Shown one piece after another: positions 12,179 to 24,551 of a DNA stretch of 64,000 bases; position 1 is the first letter of the stretch, and each line of letters opens with the position of its first letter. Under the pieces are notes generated by a model. The model ran no database searches. It was not told the origin of the DNA and saw only the letters and a program-made list of their open reading frames with translations. Both the position numbers and the translations under genes were made by a program. The stretch is from Hemileia vastatrix (Eukaryota; Basidiomycota; Pucciniomycetes; Pucciniales; Zaghouaniaceae). The stretch covers positions 20,849,823-20,913,822 of the forward strand of contig JASXTE010000010.1 of assembly GCA_030280995.1 (NCBI GenBank), in the 5' to 3' direction.

Positions 12179-12183
12179 GTTTC

Positions 12184-13431
12184 CAATGAGAATTTGAATA
12201 CCCATCAAAAGAAGGGTACTGATCTAACTTAGGCCAGTTCTTTTGCTTAGTTCTGACTTTATTAACCTTAGGAATATTTAGTAACTCACTTAATTTTGAT
12301 AGATGATCATGTATTTCATATTTTACTGCTTTTTTACTCTCAGAGCCCATGACACTATTTTCTTTTTCAATCATTGGTTTTTCATATGAATTCTTCATAT
12401 AAAGTGGCATATTTTACACATAAGAGGTGTTGTAATTTATTTTGTCAGTATTTTTCAAAATATTAGCTACTTCAATTTACAATCTTTGAAACCTATCTTC
12501 TATTACAGATACATGAGATAAAGAATCATTTAAATTTAAAAAAGACAACTTCAACTGTCCTTCAATTGTAGTCATTATATTCTGAGAATCTTCTAATATA
12601 TTGTATAAATTCTTGATCTCAGATTTTAATTTTTAATTTTCATTTGTCAATTCATTATTTGAATCTTCAATTACCTTTAATTTATTGGCTGTAGTACTCA
12701 ATTATTGTGTAAGGTCTAATAATACACTTTCTGTATTATTGTTAGACTCTCTAGAGAATTCTTCTAATTTTTCAATTCTTGATAATAATTTACTTATGAT
12801 TTTGATTCCATTGGATTTTTTTTCAAGAAATATTCAATTTTATCTGTGTCCCACTCAGAAGACTCATCATTATTATCTGGGTCAAGATTTAATTCATTTG
12901 GTTCCATTTTAATATTACTAGTATCATCTTTGTTATCAATAAAACTATGTACATTGTCATAATTTAAAGACAAATTTAAATTTCTATTCTAAAGTGAGTA
13001 ATATTTTAGATCTTTATCAATTATATTTCGTACATCCCTATCAATCTCATTACCTATGAGTAATTTATTGTTAGTATCATATAATTGATCATGAGAAGAT
13101 GGATGACCTACCAAGGTTTTACTCCATTTCCCCTGCCTCTCTTTGCCTTTCCCCTGTAAGGGTGACTTCTGGAACCCTGCTTTGGAGGGTGGTTGTAGTT
13201 CTGGGAGTACCAGTCTAGTTTCCAGTTAAATACTTTAATATTTTGATCCTCTTCTTGGGCTGAAGGTGCTTCTGTTACAAACATGGAAGGGTTTGGCACT
13301 ACTGTTGTTGGCTGAGCTTCAAATCCTACTAGAGCTTGATTGACTTCTATAAATCCCTGTGCTGATCTTTTTTCCAGATTTTTCATCTGGTCTACCCTGT
13401 TGTTGACTCTTATGGTGAGGGTGTTTAGAAT
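12184..13431 (-). pseudogene. Element A gag, N-terminal half
   Basis: Minus-strand remnants homologous to element B gag. 13108-13386 holds an AAQGFIEVNQAL-like segment, a Pro/Ala-rich stretch and a basic RGKAKRGRG tail. 12440-13000 is AT-rich and coiled-coil-like. 12168-12410 holds HDHLSKLSELLNIP and a DQYPSFDG stretch and runs into the solo LTR. Several stops. The upstream end is cut by the second-family LTR at 13432. Confidence 0.75.
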
Positions 13432-14558
13432 TGTCAGCCAGGCTGTCTCAGGAGCCCAGTAAAATGTAATAATACTTTATTGGAACCATAAGAGAGAATA
13501 AATTTATTTATTTTATTTATTTGAAAGGTATTTTATTACATAATAAAATTATATAAATATTTTATTAAAAATAAGTAAAATAAGTATTATATTAATTTTA
13601 TTATTAAATAAATTATTTATACACTTACATAAAACATAATATATATTATATTTTATAAATTATGGCACATTTTTATGTATTTAATATTCATAAATTAATA
13701 ATTAATTAATTAAAAACATATATTATAATTACAATTGTAAATTTAACTTATAATGTAATTAAAACCAAATTACTTAAATTTATATATTAAATAAAACTTT
13801 TCATATGTTATAATCCATAAATATTGGGTGCTTTTTTAACCCTTAACTGTGTCAGAAAAGTTATTAAATAAGTTAAAACACTTACTTAATAAAACATATT
13901 AAAATACTTATTTTAAATTATTAATTCATTATATTAGTCACTTTTTTCACTCAAATTAGTTATTGCTCTAATGAAATAGCTAAAAAAATTACTTATTTCT
14001 GTTTTATACTAGGATTGAATTGATTACATAAATTTTTGTGTCAAAATTGCATGATTTTATTGGTTCAATTAAAAACACTTGAAACTCATTTTAATACATG
14101 TTTTAGATATTTTACTCACAGTTTCTCAGGTCACAAACTTGTTTAGTTACTCACTATTTTAATTAGCTGGTTTGGGAATATAGGATGGGAAAATTAGTTT
14201 CTTACTCACGGGTTTAATTACTTGTTTCATATTTTTCTCCCAATATCCAGGTTTCACTTATTTTCTTTTATTTTCTTTTTTCACTTTATTATTACTTTGT
14301 ATATATAATTTAGGGGCACTTCAGAGGACCCTTGCCTATAAAAGGGTATTGGTAATCCCCTTCAGCCCATCACTTAAAATATTTTAATTATCAAAAATTC
14401 TATTATTTTTCAAAAGAAATAAATAGTCCATTGTTTTTACTTATATTACTTACTGTATTGACTAAGTCTACTAAGAAATAAAATCACTAAACAATTTATT
14501 TGTTGAATTAAGAGAATCCTTTTAGTATTAATAATTGTGTTATTATAAGCAGAAACAG
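13432..14558 (+). repeat. Second-family LTR (LTR2), copy 1, left part
   Basis: Begins TGTCAGCCAGGCTG and contains a TATA box (CCTATAAAAGGG near 14335). It aligns with 23286-24546. It is interrupted at 14558 by element B and resumes at 23060-23205. The flanks agaat (13427-13431) and agaag (23206-23210) fit a diverged 5-bp TSD. Inserted in gag of element A. Most of the body is very AT-rich and non-coding. Confidence 0.8.
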
Positions 14559-16034
14559 TGTCAGACTGGATATCCCTATGACTGAGTGAATGATACTTAT
14601 AAGTTATGTTAAACACATGGACTATACATGGGAGCAATAACTTAGAGTACACAAATTGTATACATAAGTAAATTTATGATAAAATACAAAATATGCCATT
14701 ATAACACCGCATATACATGCATATATCCACCTTTTATAAGTCTTATGTACTTGATATTAAGTTGAAATATGTTAGGGTAATCTTAAGAAACTTAAATATA
14801 AGGCTACATAATTTTTAATTAGACTTAAAGCTGTTGTTTTCATTATTTTATGTGAAAAACAATAAATGTGCTTCAGGGCACTTAAAAGTTGACTATATGT
14901 GCTATAAATTTAATAATATTAAAAATGTGCTTTGAAAGATCAATTTTTCTTAATTAGAGATACTGATTTGGCTACTCAAATGCATAAAAATAACACCTTT
15001 CAAATTTGGTGTTTTTTATGCCAGAAATGGCTTCTGTGTACTGGCCACATACTGCCTGCATTTTTCCTGTGTAAATAGCTTCAATTTTAGAAACTTTAGC
15101 TTTTTCAAACTATAATTACGCTGGAATCTATGCCCACTGTGGGGAAGCACACTATAATAGGCCACAGGCATTTATTTAGTTTCCTAGTTTAATTATAAAA
15201 GGCATTGACCCTTATTATATGCACTACTTTCATTAATAACCTCAAGCTTGGCGCTTTAATTCACTACCATACTTAAATCTGCCTAAATTAGTCAAGGATT
15301 TACCTATGAAAGCCTCTTCCAAGGACTGCATGTAGTTACCCCACATCTAACACTCTTTTTTGAGTTTTTAAGTGGTTTCTCAGTCAATTTTGGTTATTTT
15401 TGAATGGGGATTTCACGTAGTTTGATTTCATTATTAGCCCCATCACTTCTACTGTTGATCCCCCTTAATAATGAGTAATAATTAGTCTTAATTTTTTCTT
15501 TTTAGTCTTTTATTTTAATGTATTATGCGCATATACTCTCTTTTTTACTTATTCTTTATTCTTTATGGATTATCCCTATTACTGCAGGATTTTGGTGGGT
15601 GATATCATTCTAATTATGTTACTGGTCACTCTTTATGTTGTTGGGATGAGGTGCAATTAGCCATGTATAGATCTGGTAAATCAAGGGGCTCATTGGGGAA
15701 GTTATTGTGTTTAAAAGGAGGGGGTTTTTGGTCTTGTTTTCTACATTCTTTATCATTACAATCAAACATATAACCAATACAATTACAATACATATCAATA
15801 GCACTTATAAAGTTTTTGAATAGTATCTGAATTATTATATCTATTTTTATACCAACTATAAGATTGTAAGCCATATATAATTAGTCAGATTTAAATTACT
15901 GAGACCGTTATATTTGAGTTATATTTTAATACTTATTAGATTTGTACTACATTATTCATATAAGACCATAAAATCTTCTAGACAACTGACCTTTCAAACT
16001 ATTTCACATCTTTGTACTTGATCTCAGCCAGACA
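14559..16034 (+). repeat. 5' LTR of element B
   Basis: 1476 bp, from TGTCAGACTGGA to TCAGCCAGACA. The TATA position near 15705-15715 reads TTTAAAAGGAGGGGG, so it is weakened compared with the solo LTR at 10690. Same family as the element A LTRs. Confidence 0.9.
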
Positions 16035-16689
16035 ATCAGGGACCTTTCCTCAAGAACTCTGTTGGTTATCTTCCAGTAAGTAAAAAGATAAAAAAGAGGC
16101 TACAAGTAAATAAAATCACTATAGAAATATTTGGATAATTACAACAGGCTGGGGTCACTTATATAGTGATTTCAGAAAAAGAATCCCTGTTATATAATAA
16201 AATTGTGATATTTAATCAACAATTTTACCACTAATTTAAAATAAAAATTGTTATTAGTGGGAGTCTGTCAATAGACCAATTAATTTTGTGATCTTTTCAG
16301 ATAATAAACCAGATAGTAAAAACTTATTAATTGTTTTCTTTTAACATGACTCTTAATCCTCTTTATTGGTTTGTAAAACTCATTTAATATTTAGAAATAA
16401 TATTACTGACAAATTTTCTTTTTTAAAATATAAAAACATGGCTACATATTGTAGACCAGTTAAATCAAGTGAACACATAAAAGCATATTTGACTTTTGGC
16501 ACTCATAAATTCACTTAATACCTACAAGTAAGAAGTAAAATTGTCTTCAGTGGTATTGATTAATACTGATAAAACTCCTTTTGAACTTTTAATATCTCAA
16601 ATTTCAATTTTTTAATTTAATTTCCATGTAAAAATGTGTGTCAACAACAATTATATTGTGAGTAATAAGGAAAACATTATAGCTTAAGA
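16035..16689 (+). other. 5' leader of element B with interlocked stems
   Basis: About 650 bp of non-coding leader between LTR and gag, homologous to the leader of element A (24552-25291 on the minus strand). At 16218-16260 two pairs of complementary arms are interleaved: AACAATTTT (16218) with AAAATTGTT (16244), and CCACTAAT (16228) with ATTAGTGG (16253). They can form two alternative hairpins or a pseudoknot. The primer-binding site just after the LTR is not convincingly recognisable. Confidence 0.6.
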
Positions 16690-18960
16690 CCTTGAGCTGA
16701 AAGACCTGTTACAGGAAATTCAAATGGAGGGCCTGGATTATCCCACCAACAGCAACACTCCAAAGATGTCTCTGGAGGAAAGGGAAAGACTTTTGAAACA
16801 AGTATAAATAAAGATAAAAAAATACTTTACAAGAACAAATTCAATCCCTATCCACTCTGCTTAACACCCAAACAATAAGAGTCAACAACATAGTAGCCCA
16901 GATAAAAAATCTGTAGAAAAGAGCCGCACAGGGGTTCATAGAAGTCAACCAAGCTCTAGAAGAAATAAAAGTTCAACCAACAACAGTTGCACTTAAAAAT
17001 TCCATGGTGGAAACAGCCACACCTCCAGCCCAAGAGGAGGACCAAAAGATTACAGTAAGAAAATGGAAGTGGGACTGGCATGCCCAAAACTACAACAACC
17101 CTCAACATCAGGGCTCCAGCAGTCAACTCTTACAGGGGAAAGGAAAGGAGAGGAAGGGGAAATGGAATAAGACCTTGGTAAGTAATCAATATTCTCATGA
17201 TCAATTATATAATACTAACATGGAACTACTTATAGGTAATTAGACTGATAGAGATTTACTGGATATAATTGATAAAGATTTAAAAAATTATTCATTTTAA
17301 AATAACATTTTAAAATTGTCTTTACATGATGACAATGTTTATAGTCTTATTGATCACTAGGATAATACTAGTCACATTAAAATGGGACCAAATGAAGTAA
17401 ATCTTGAGCCTAATTATGAGTCTTCTTGATTGGACATGGAAGAAATTGAAAATTTTCTAAAAGAAAATCCAATGGAATAAAAAATCATTAGCAAATTATT
17501 ATTAAGAATTGAAAAATTAGAAGAATTCTCTAGAGAGTTAAACAATAATACAGAAAGTGTATTATTGAACCTCACACAGTCATTGAGTACCACAGCCAAT
17601 AGGTTAAAAATTATTTAAAATTCAAATAGTGAATTAACCAATGAAAATAAAAGATTAAACTCTGAGATTAAGAATTTACAAAATAAATTAGAACATTCTC
17701 AGAATATTATGGCTACCATAGAGGGAAGTGAAAAATTGTCTTTTTAAAATGTGAATGATACCTTAACACATGTACCTGTAGTAAAGGATAGGTTAAAAAG
17801 AGTAGAAATTGAAATAGCTAACATTTTTAAAAATACTGATAAAGTAAAAGATAATACCTCCTATGTGGAAAGAGTGCCAGTTTTTATGAAACAATCAGAT
17901 GATAAAAAAATGATTTAACATGAAAATAGTGTCATGGGCTCTGAGAATATAAAATCAGTAAAAGATGATATAAATGATCATCTTTCTAAAGTAAGTGAAT
18001 TAATTAATATTCCCCAGGTTAGGGAAGCAAAAACTAACCAAAAGGACTGGCCTAAGTAAGATCAGTACCCTTTGTTTTACAGGGATTCAAAGTCTGATTT
18101 GAAACAATTCATTCAGAGAATTGATAACTTATAATTTTCATACAAATTACCTGATGAAGAAGTTACATCAAAATTTATTTCTTTATTTACAGATGTGGCC
18201 TTATTATGGATTGAATATGTATTGAGTGAGGGAGTTAAATACTCCTGGAATGAATGGAAGGCACTAATTGAAAGGCAATTTGGTGGCCCAAAATTTAGAA
18301 TCACTCAACAAAGATTGTATGAGAAAGCCAGATATAATCCAAATTCTGGAGATAAACCCATGGTATTTTTGATGAACTTAATAAAAATCATGAAAGCCAT
18401 GGATCCAAAAATGGATTATGATGAGTGGAAAGAAAAAATAATATATAAATTGTCTATATCAGTCAGAGACATTATTGTAGCTAAAACTGAAACTATCAGA
18501 GATACTTCTAGGTTTATTAATATATGCAATGAAATATTATTGAACAAAAATATGAAACCAGGTATAATAATTACAAGAAAAGTGTTGAGGTAGTAAAACC
18601 TACTACAAATAAGTTAACAGTGGAGAAGAAAAAACCTTCAGCCTCCCTTGTCCCTAAATGATAAGAAAATACCACTTTTTACAAATGTAATGAACCTTGG
18701 GCTAAAAGCCATACTTTTAAGAAAAGAATAACTGTTATTGAAAACTCACAAGATTCTGAACAAAGTAATCATGAAGATAAAAAGGAGGAATCTAGTGAGA
18801 ATTGTATAAGTAACATTACTTACAGTGATGATAAAAATGAGATATATGTATTAGAAAAATATATCATTTTCCTGAATGATGCAATACTTCATACAGATAC
18901 ATCTTTGACTTACATTGAAGAAGCTGAAATTATTAAAGATGTATCTCATGATACTTACAA
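16690..18960 (+). pseudogene. Element B gag
   Basis: Structural polyprotein of the element, in broken frames. It runs from an N-terminal LKDLLQEIQ...MSLEERERLL segment (16690-16800), through a coiled-coil region and the AAQGFIEVNQAL segment (16921-16965), a basic tail (17004-17243) and a long Asn/Lys-rich helix region (17400-18050). The capsid-like part is at 18195-18593 (WNEWKALIERQFGG, ITQQRLYEKARYNPNSGDKPMVF). The zinc knuckle near 18675-18725 reads YKCNEPWAKSHTFKK, so the last Cys has become Phe. An acidic linker follows. Stops throughout; not functional. Confidence 0.8.
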
Positions 18961-19003
18961 AATAACACCTATTTGAGCACCTTTTATTATATGTGGAAAA
19001 GTA

Positions 19004-20920
19004 ATGAATGCCATTCTTAACACTGGGGCTGCAGGTAGTGTAGTTTCTATTAACACATTAATGAAAACTGATAGTAAGTATAAAGAAAAATTAGAACCTG
19101 AACAGACAAAGAACTGGAGGGGTTTTGGTTCAGTATTAAATCCAATTGGAAAATACAAAACTGCTTTATTCTTTAAATATAATAATGAATATTTAAGAGT
19201 GGTGTGTGAATTCGTAGTAATGGATAATAATAATTGTAGTGATTGGTTTATTATTGGAAATGACTTATTGACCAAATTTGACATTAAACTGGATCCTGAA
19301 AATAGTTGCTTTACTATAGGCCTAAATGGGAAAAGAAAATTCAAGATGTTCTCTGAAAATTCAATTTATTCCATTGCTCCTAAAGAAAAACAACTGCAAG
19401 GTGGAAGAACCACCTCTGAAGTGGTAGAATTGAAAAATGAAATCCAAAAAGCCTCCTTCAGTCCTCAACTCTCAAAAATTGACAGAAAAAATATTTTGAG
19501 ATTAATAAAATCTTTTCCTATGGCATTTGCTCATGGTTCAAATGAACTAGGATTGGTCAAAGACAATGAAATGAAAATCACTTTAAGTTGTGATTTGGAT
19601 AATATTCCTGGAAGCTTGAAAAAGAAAACTTACCCAGCTTCCCCTGCAAAAAGGAAAGACATTGAAGACAACATTAAAATGTTGTTAGAAATGGGTATTG
19701 TTGAAAAAGTGGACACAACACCTAAGTATTGTGTTATTTCACAAGTTTTAATCTCTTATGAAAAAGATAAGGCAAGATTGTGTGGTGACTACAGAGCTCT
19801 GAATACATTCACTGCATATGATATTTACCCTCTACCAAGAATAGCTTCTATCCATGCTACCTTAGAAGATGCAAAATATATTTCCTGTCTGGATAGAAAC
19901 AAAGGTTACCACCAGATTCCTGTGGAAAAGAATTCTCAGAATTTCTTACTCATAACCACACACACGGGGATATATAAGTATGTGAGAATGCCTTTTGGCC
20001 CAAAGAATGCGCCTTCAGTCTTCCAAAAATTGATGGATAGTATTTTTTTCATCAGAAAATGGTTGAAGGATAACTTTTAGTTTATATTGATTACATCATA
20101 GTATTTTCAAAAACATATGATGAAAATTTAAATCCCCTGAGAAGAGTATATCAAAAAATGGATGAAAATAATATTACAATTGCATTAAAGAAATGGAAGT
20201 TTGGGTTTCAATCCTTGAAAGTACTTGGACATGTTGTATCTGGATTTCAAATTTGTGTTGAACAGAACAAAGTGGCAGAAATATAAAACATTAGTATACC
20301 TAAGAATGTGAAAGATGTTCAAAGTTTTTTAGGTATGTGTGGATATTATAGCCAGTATATGAAAAACTACAAATCCATTGCAGCTCCATTAACAACATTA
20401 ATCACAAAAAATGAGGCTTTCATTTGAAATAATGAGAGACAACACACCTTTGATAAATTAAAGGAATGTTTAATGTCAGCTCCAATATTGGGACTGCAGA
20501 TTTTAACCTCCCTTTTATCTTGTATACTGATGCAATCTTTACAGGTTTGGGTTCTGCTTTACAGTAAAAACAGATAATAAATGGTAAATTATCTGAAGTA
20601 GTTATCTGTTATAAATACAGAGCCTTAAGAAAGACACAATTAAGGTATGGTGCCACCCAACTTAAATGTTCAGCCGTTGTGTGGGCCCTGGACAAACTTC
20701 ATTACTATCTGGAAGACCAGAAGTTTGAATTAATAACAGATTGCAGTGCAGTAAAATAATTACTAAACATGAAAACACCTAATAGTCACATGTTTAGATG
20801 GAAACTTGCTGTACAAGAGTACAGAAGAAGAATGAAAATAATGCATATAGCAGGAACATTGCATTCTAATTTGGATTTATTATCCAGAAGCCCTTTGCCA
20901 AATTATACTGACAACCAAGC
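19004..20920 (+). pseudogene. Element B protease, reverse transcriptase and RNase H
   Basis: The frame at 19004-20080 is open for 358 codons. Residues 1-110 are the aspartic protease with NTGA in place of the catalytic DTGA and an FIIGNDLL block. RT follows: YPASPAKRKDIEDNIKMLLE, LCGDYRALN, CLDRNKGYHQIPV with the first catalytic Asp kept, and MPFGPKNAPSVFQ. A frameshift and stop at about 20080 precede the YxDD loop, which reads YIDY. The thumb (LGHVVSGFQ, FLGMCGYY) and RNase H (about 20500-20870) carry more stops. Enzymatically dead; closely related to the protein in element A. Confidence 0.85.
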
Positions 20921-20966
20921 TAATGTACCTTAAAGTGAGGTAATACATATATTTGGGATTTATATA

Positions 20967-22135
20967 GTGGATTTAGAGGAAGAATTTATGCAAACTATAT
21001 TGGAAAATTACTCATCTGATAAAGATTTTTTTAAATTATCTATCATTTTAAATGATCCAACTAAAGCCTCTATGAGTGCATTAATTAAAACCTTTCCTCC
21101 AAAGTATAAAACTGCATTGGAAAAAGGTAAACTTTATATTGAATATGGATACATATATTAAAGAAAAAAGCTAAGTAATGTAATAGTTATACCACCTTCT
21201 ATGAAAGAGTTAATGCTAAGTACTTGTCATGATGACATCTTAGCTGGTCATTTTGATGTTAACAAAACATTAACTAGAGTTAAACATACAGCCTTGTGGA
21301 TAAACATGAAAGAAGATGTAAAAAAATACTTAGACACATGTGACTCTTGTCAGAAATCTAAAATATTGACTGGGAAGAGAGCTGGGTTGTTACAACAAAT
21401 AGAGAAGCCTAAAGCTCCATGGGAAATCACAGAAAAGGATTTTGTCACTGGCTTGCCATTAGCAGTAAAAGGAAGTTTCAATTTTTGCTGGGTAATTGTT
21501 GATAGATTAAAAATATGTGTAAATTTATCCCTACCCATAAAGAGGTATCTGCAAAAGACTTGGAATTACTATGGTGGACTCAAATGATGAATACTGCTGG
21601 GTTCCACAAAGCCATAATCTCTGACAGAGACCCTAAATTTACTTCAGAGTTCTGGACATCTTTGATGGAAGTATCAGTTTGTCAATTGAAATTATCTACA
21701 GCATACCATCCACAAACTTATGGACTGGCTGAGAGAATGATACAGACTCTGGAAGATATGATTAGAATACAAATACAATGAGAAATTCACACATGAATGG
21801 GTAACATTAATTAATGGCCTTGAATTTGCTTATAATAGAATAACTCATTCTGTAAAAGAGAAAAACCATTTGAACTTTGGCTGGGATATGTACCAAATAA
21901 CCCAGTAAATCATTTAAGTAAATTACCAATGTTAGATATACATCCTGTTACTAAATCCTTTATTCATATACAACAAATTTGTAGAAAGCATGCAGAGGAA
22001 TGCTACCAAAAAGCATTTGAAAATGAAAATAAAAGTTGGGATAAATCTCGTAAAGAATTTGAATTCAAAAAGGGAGATGAAGTCCTAATTTCAACTCTAC
22101 ATTTTAACTTACAAGGTAATTTTAAATAGAAGAAT
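20967..22135 (+). pseudogene. Element B integrase
   Basis: 20967-21161 is the RNase H-integrase connector. 21201-21587 holds the zinc-binding domain (CHDDILAGHFDVNKTLTRV..., then CDSCQKS) and the start of the core with EKDFVTGLP, which keeps the first catalytic Asp. 21515-21781 holds ISDRDPKFTSEFW with the second Asp and STAYHPQTYGLAERMIQTLE with the Glu; the usual HPQTDG has become HPQTYG. 21929-22129 is the C-terminal part. At least three frame breaks. The core residues are largely kept, so inactivation was by frameshift. Confidence 0.85.
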
Positions 22136-22165
22136 CCCTTTGTAGGGCTGTTTGTAGTTAACAAA

Positions 22166-22490
22166 ATGGTTGGTAATAATGCTGTGCAAGTCATATTATA
22201 TGCCTCATATTATAGGAAAAATCCAGTTTTCCCTATCTCATTATTAAAACCTTACCATACAAATGATCCTGAATTATTTCCAAAAAAAAGAGGAAGGACT
22301 AAAAAGAAACCTGAAGAAATTGTGGAAAAAGAAGTGATTGAACAAATAATCAAGAAAAGAATCCTTACTAAAGAGAAAGGAACTGAGTATTTGTTAATAT
22401 TTTAGGGAAAATCAAATAAATTTGATAAATGGATACCTGAGAAAAAAATTTCAAATTTATCCTCCCTTCTCACAAAATTTAAACAGAAAT
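22166..22490 (+). pseudogene. Element B integrase tail and chromodomain
   Basis: Reads FPISLLKPYH, a basic KKRGRTKKKPEE linker, then KEKGTEYLLIF, one stop (22403-22405), and GKSNKFDKWIPEKKI. This is the same chromodomain-like module as at 6306-6617 and places both elements among chromoviruses. One stop interrupts the domain. Confidence 0.75.
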
Positions 22491-22508
22491 AAATTTCTGT
22501 TCAACCAT

Positions 22509-23054
22509 ATTAATTTTTCCTTTTTAGTCTTTTATTTTAATGTATTACACGCATATACTCTCTTTTTTGCTTATTCTTTATTTTTATGGGTTATCCCTAT
22601 TACTGCAGGATTTTGGTGGTTGATATCATTCTAATTATGTTACTGGTCACTCTTAATGTTTTTGGAATGAGGTGTCATTAACTGTGTATAGAGCTGGTAA
22701 ATCAAGTGGCTCATTGGGGAAGTTATTATGTATAAAAGGAGGGGGCTTTGTTCTTGTTTTGTACATTCTTTATCATTAAAATCAAACATATAACCAATAC
22801 AATCACAATACATATCAATAGAACCTATTAAGTCTTTGAATAGTATTTGAATTATTAAATCTATTTTTCTAACAACTATAAGATTGTAAGCCATATATAA
22901 TTAGTGAGATTTAAAGCACTGAGACCCTTATATTTGAATTATATTTTAATACTTATTGGATTTTTACTACACTATTCATATAAGACCATAAAATCTTCTA
23001 GACAACTGACCATTCAAGCTAGTTCATGTCTTTTTAATTGATCTCAGCCTGACA
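22509..23054 (+). repeat. 3' LTR of element B, truncated
   Basis: 546 bp matching the last part of the 5' LTR from its position about 15480 onwards, ending CAGCCTGACA. The first 0.9 kb is missing through a deletion that also took the end of the internal region. It retains the region around 'ggaggg' after the former TATA box. Confidence 0.85.
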
Positions 23055-23059
23055 AACAA

Positions 23060-23205
23060 AGACACTTACAAAATCTTTAGATACCATATAACCCCCGTTT
23101 ATAAGTCCTTTAAAATCATTATTTGTCATCCTTCTTTTATATTTCTCCTGCTTCTTCTTCCTCTCCTCTCTTATTTTCTTATCTCTCCTAGACAACCAGC
23201 TGACA
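23060..23205 (+). repeat. LTR2 copy 1, right part
   Basis: Continuation of the LTR that starts at 13432, displaced by element B. It ends CCAGCTGACA, matching the end of LTR2 copy 2 (a pyrimidine-rich run, then CTAGATGACCCACCAACA). The agaag that follows is the likely TSD partner of agaat at 13427. Confidence 0.7.
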
Positions 23206-23285
23206 AGAAGAGTTAAAAGGGAGTGAATTTGTTCTTGTAGTGTGTTTTTTTATTTCTTTATTTTTACTTGGTTTAGGAGTCTTTC

Positions 23286-24546
23286 TGTCAGACAGGCTAT
23301 ATTGAAAGGCAAGTAAAATCTAATGTTGAATTACAGTAAGAAAATAGGATTTAAATATATAAAAATTAAATATTATATTAAAATAAAATTATATAACAAT
23401 ATGTTTTAAATAAATTCTTATATTAATTTTATTATCATATATAATTTATATAAATTTAAATACAATATAAAATTATATTCTATAAAAAGAGCAGTATGTT
23501 TTTATGTACTTAATAATTCTAAATTTATAATCAATCAATTACAAAATATTATAAGTAAAAACATCAACTTATAATTTTATTAATTATTTATTTAATTATA
23601 TAAATTAATATATAAGAATAAAAATACTCTATAAATTTTTTTAGAATTCAATTTTTCTCACAATTGGACCAATAAAATAAAATAAAAGAAATAATTAATT
23701 AATTAAACAAATACATTAAACAAATGAGACCTTTATTTTAAAAAATAAGTGTTTTATTTTAATAAAACTGATGTTATTAAAATACTTATAAATTAGAACA
23801 TTTATTATACTAGTAAAACTTATTAAATTGCTTAATCAATATTGGTTTAAGCTATATTAGCTAGATATAAAAAATTTTACATCCCAAATAGTTTAAAATA
23901 TATTTTTTTCATTAAAAATCTGGATTTTTTACAATAAAACAAAATGTAATGTGTCTGTAATTACCATAGTTACATTTTTTCTGTTTTTGATAAAATTAGT
24001 ATCCTATTTCATTTCTTAAATAGTTACAGGGCTTAAAGGGATTGATACATTGGGGTCTTTTGTTCTGTTTTTGTAAATAGTTAGGTAGAACCCTTATTTT
24101 TCTGTAACACTTCATTTTTCTTTTCTTTTGTACCTTTATTAATGTCTTAGAGGGCCTCATTTGCCTATTTAAAGGCTTTGGTTTCTCACTTTGTAGTCAT
24201 AATTACTTATATTACCTTAAAATTTACAATTAAATTTTTGGTTGCATTTATAAATTTTCTTTCTGTAAATTTCATTATTGTGTTATAAAATACTAAAATT
24301 TAAGGAATAAGCCTATATACAGGTTGCTTTAAAAGTGGTTCAGTTGTTTTATTTTGTTTTTTTTATTGTAGAGAAATAAAAATTTACTTACTATTTTAAA
24401 AAAAATCCTCATGTCCAAAATTTGTTATTGTTAAATTCCTTATTATATCTTGTAGTTTCTTATTCTTGTTCTTCTTTTCTTCTTAGTTCCTTTTTTATTT
24501 TATTTCTGTTGTAATTTTTCTTCTTCTTCTAGATGACCCACCAACA
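23286..24546 (+). repeat. LTR2 copy 2, solo LTR in gag of element A
   Basis: 1261 bp starting TGTCAGACAGGC and ending CACCAACA. It is flanked by a perfect 5-bp TSD, ctttc (23281-23285 and 24547-24551). On the minus strand the two flanks join into continuous element A gag sequence when compared with element B near 16780-16830. AT-rich, non-coding. A CCTATTTAAAGG motif near 24163 may be its TATA region. Confidence 0.85.
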
Positions 24547-24551
24547 CTTTC

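Larger units (their letters stand above)
14559..23054 (+). mobile_element. Element B: Ty3/gypsy chromovirus inserted in LTR2 copy 1
   Basis: Plus-strand relative of element A with a full 5' LTR, leader, gag, protease, RT, RNase H, integrase, chromodomain and a 3' LTR lacking its 5' part. Flanks aacag (14554-14558) and aacaa (23055-23059) fit a 5-bp TSD with one change. All genes are interrupted by stops, though far fewer than in A, in line with its later insertion. A deletion near 22508 removed the polypurine tract and roughly 0.9 kb of the 3' LTR. Confidence 0.85.

Noticed and set aside
14559..16034. Interpretation as another solo LTR
   Set aside because: The sequence after it is the leader and gag of element B, and the right flank (atcag) fits less well as a TSD than the far flank at 23055 (aacaa).
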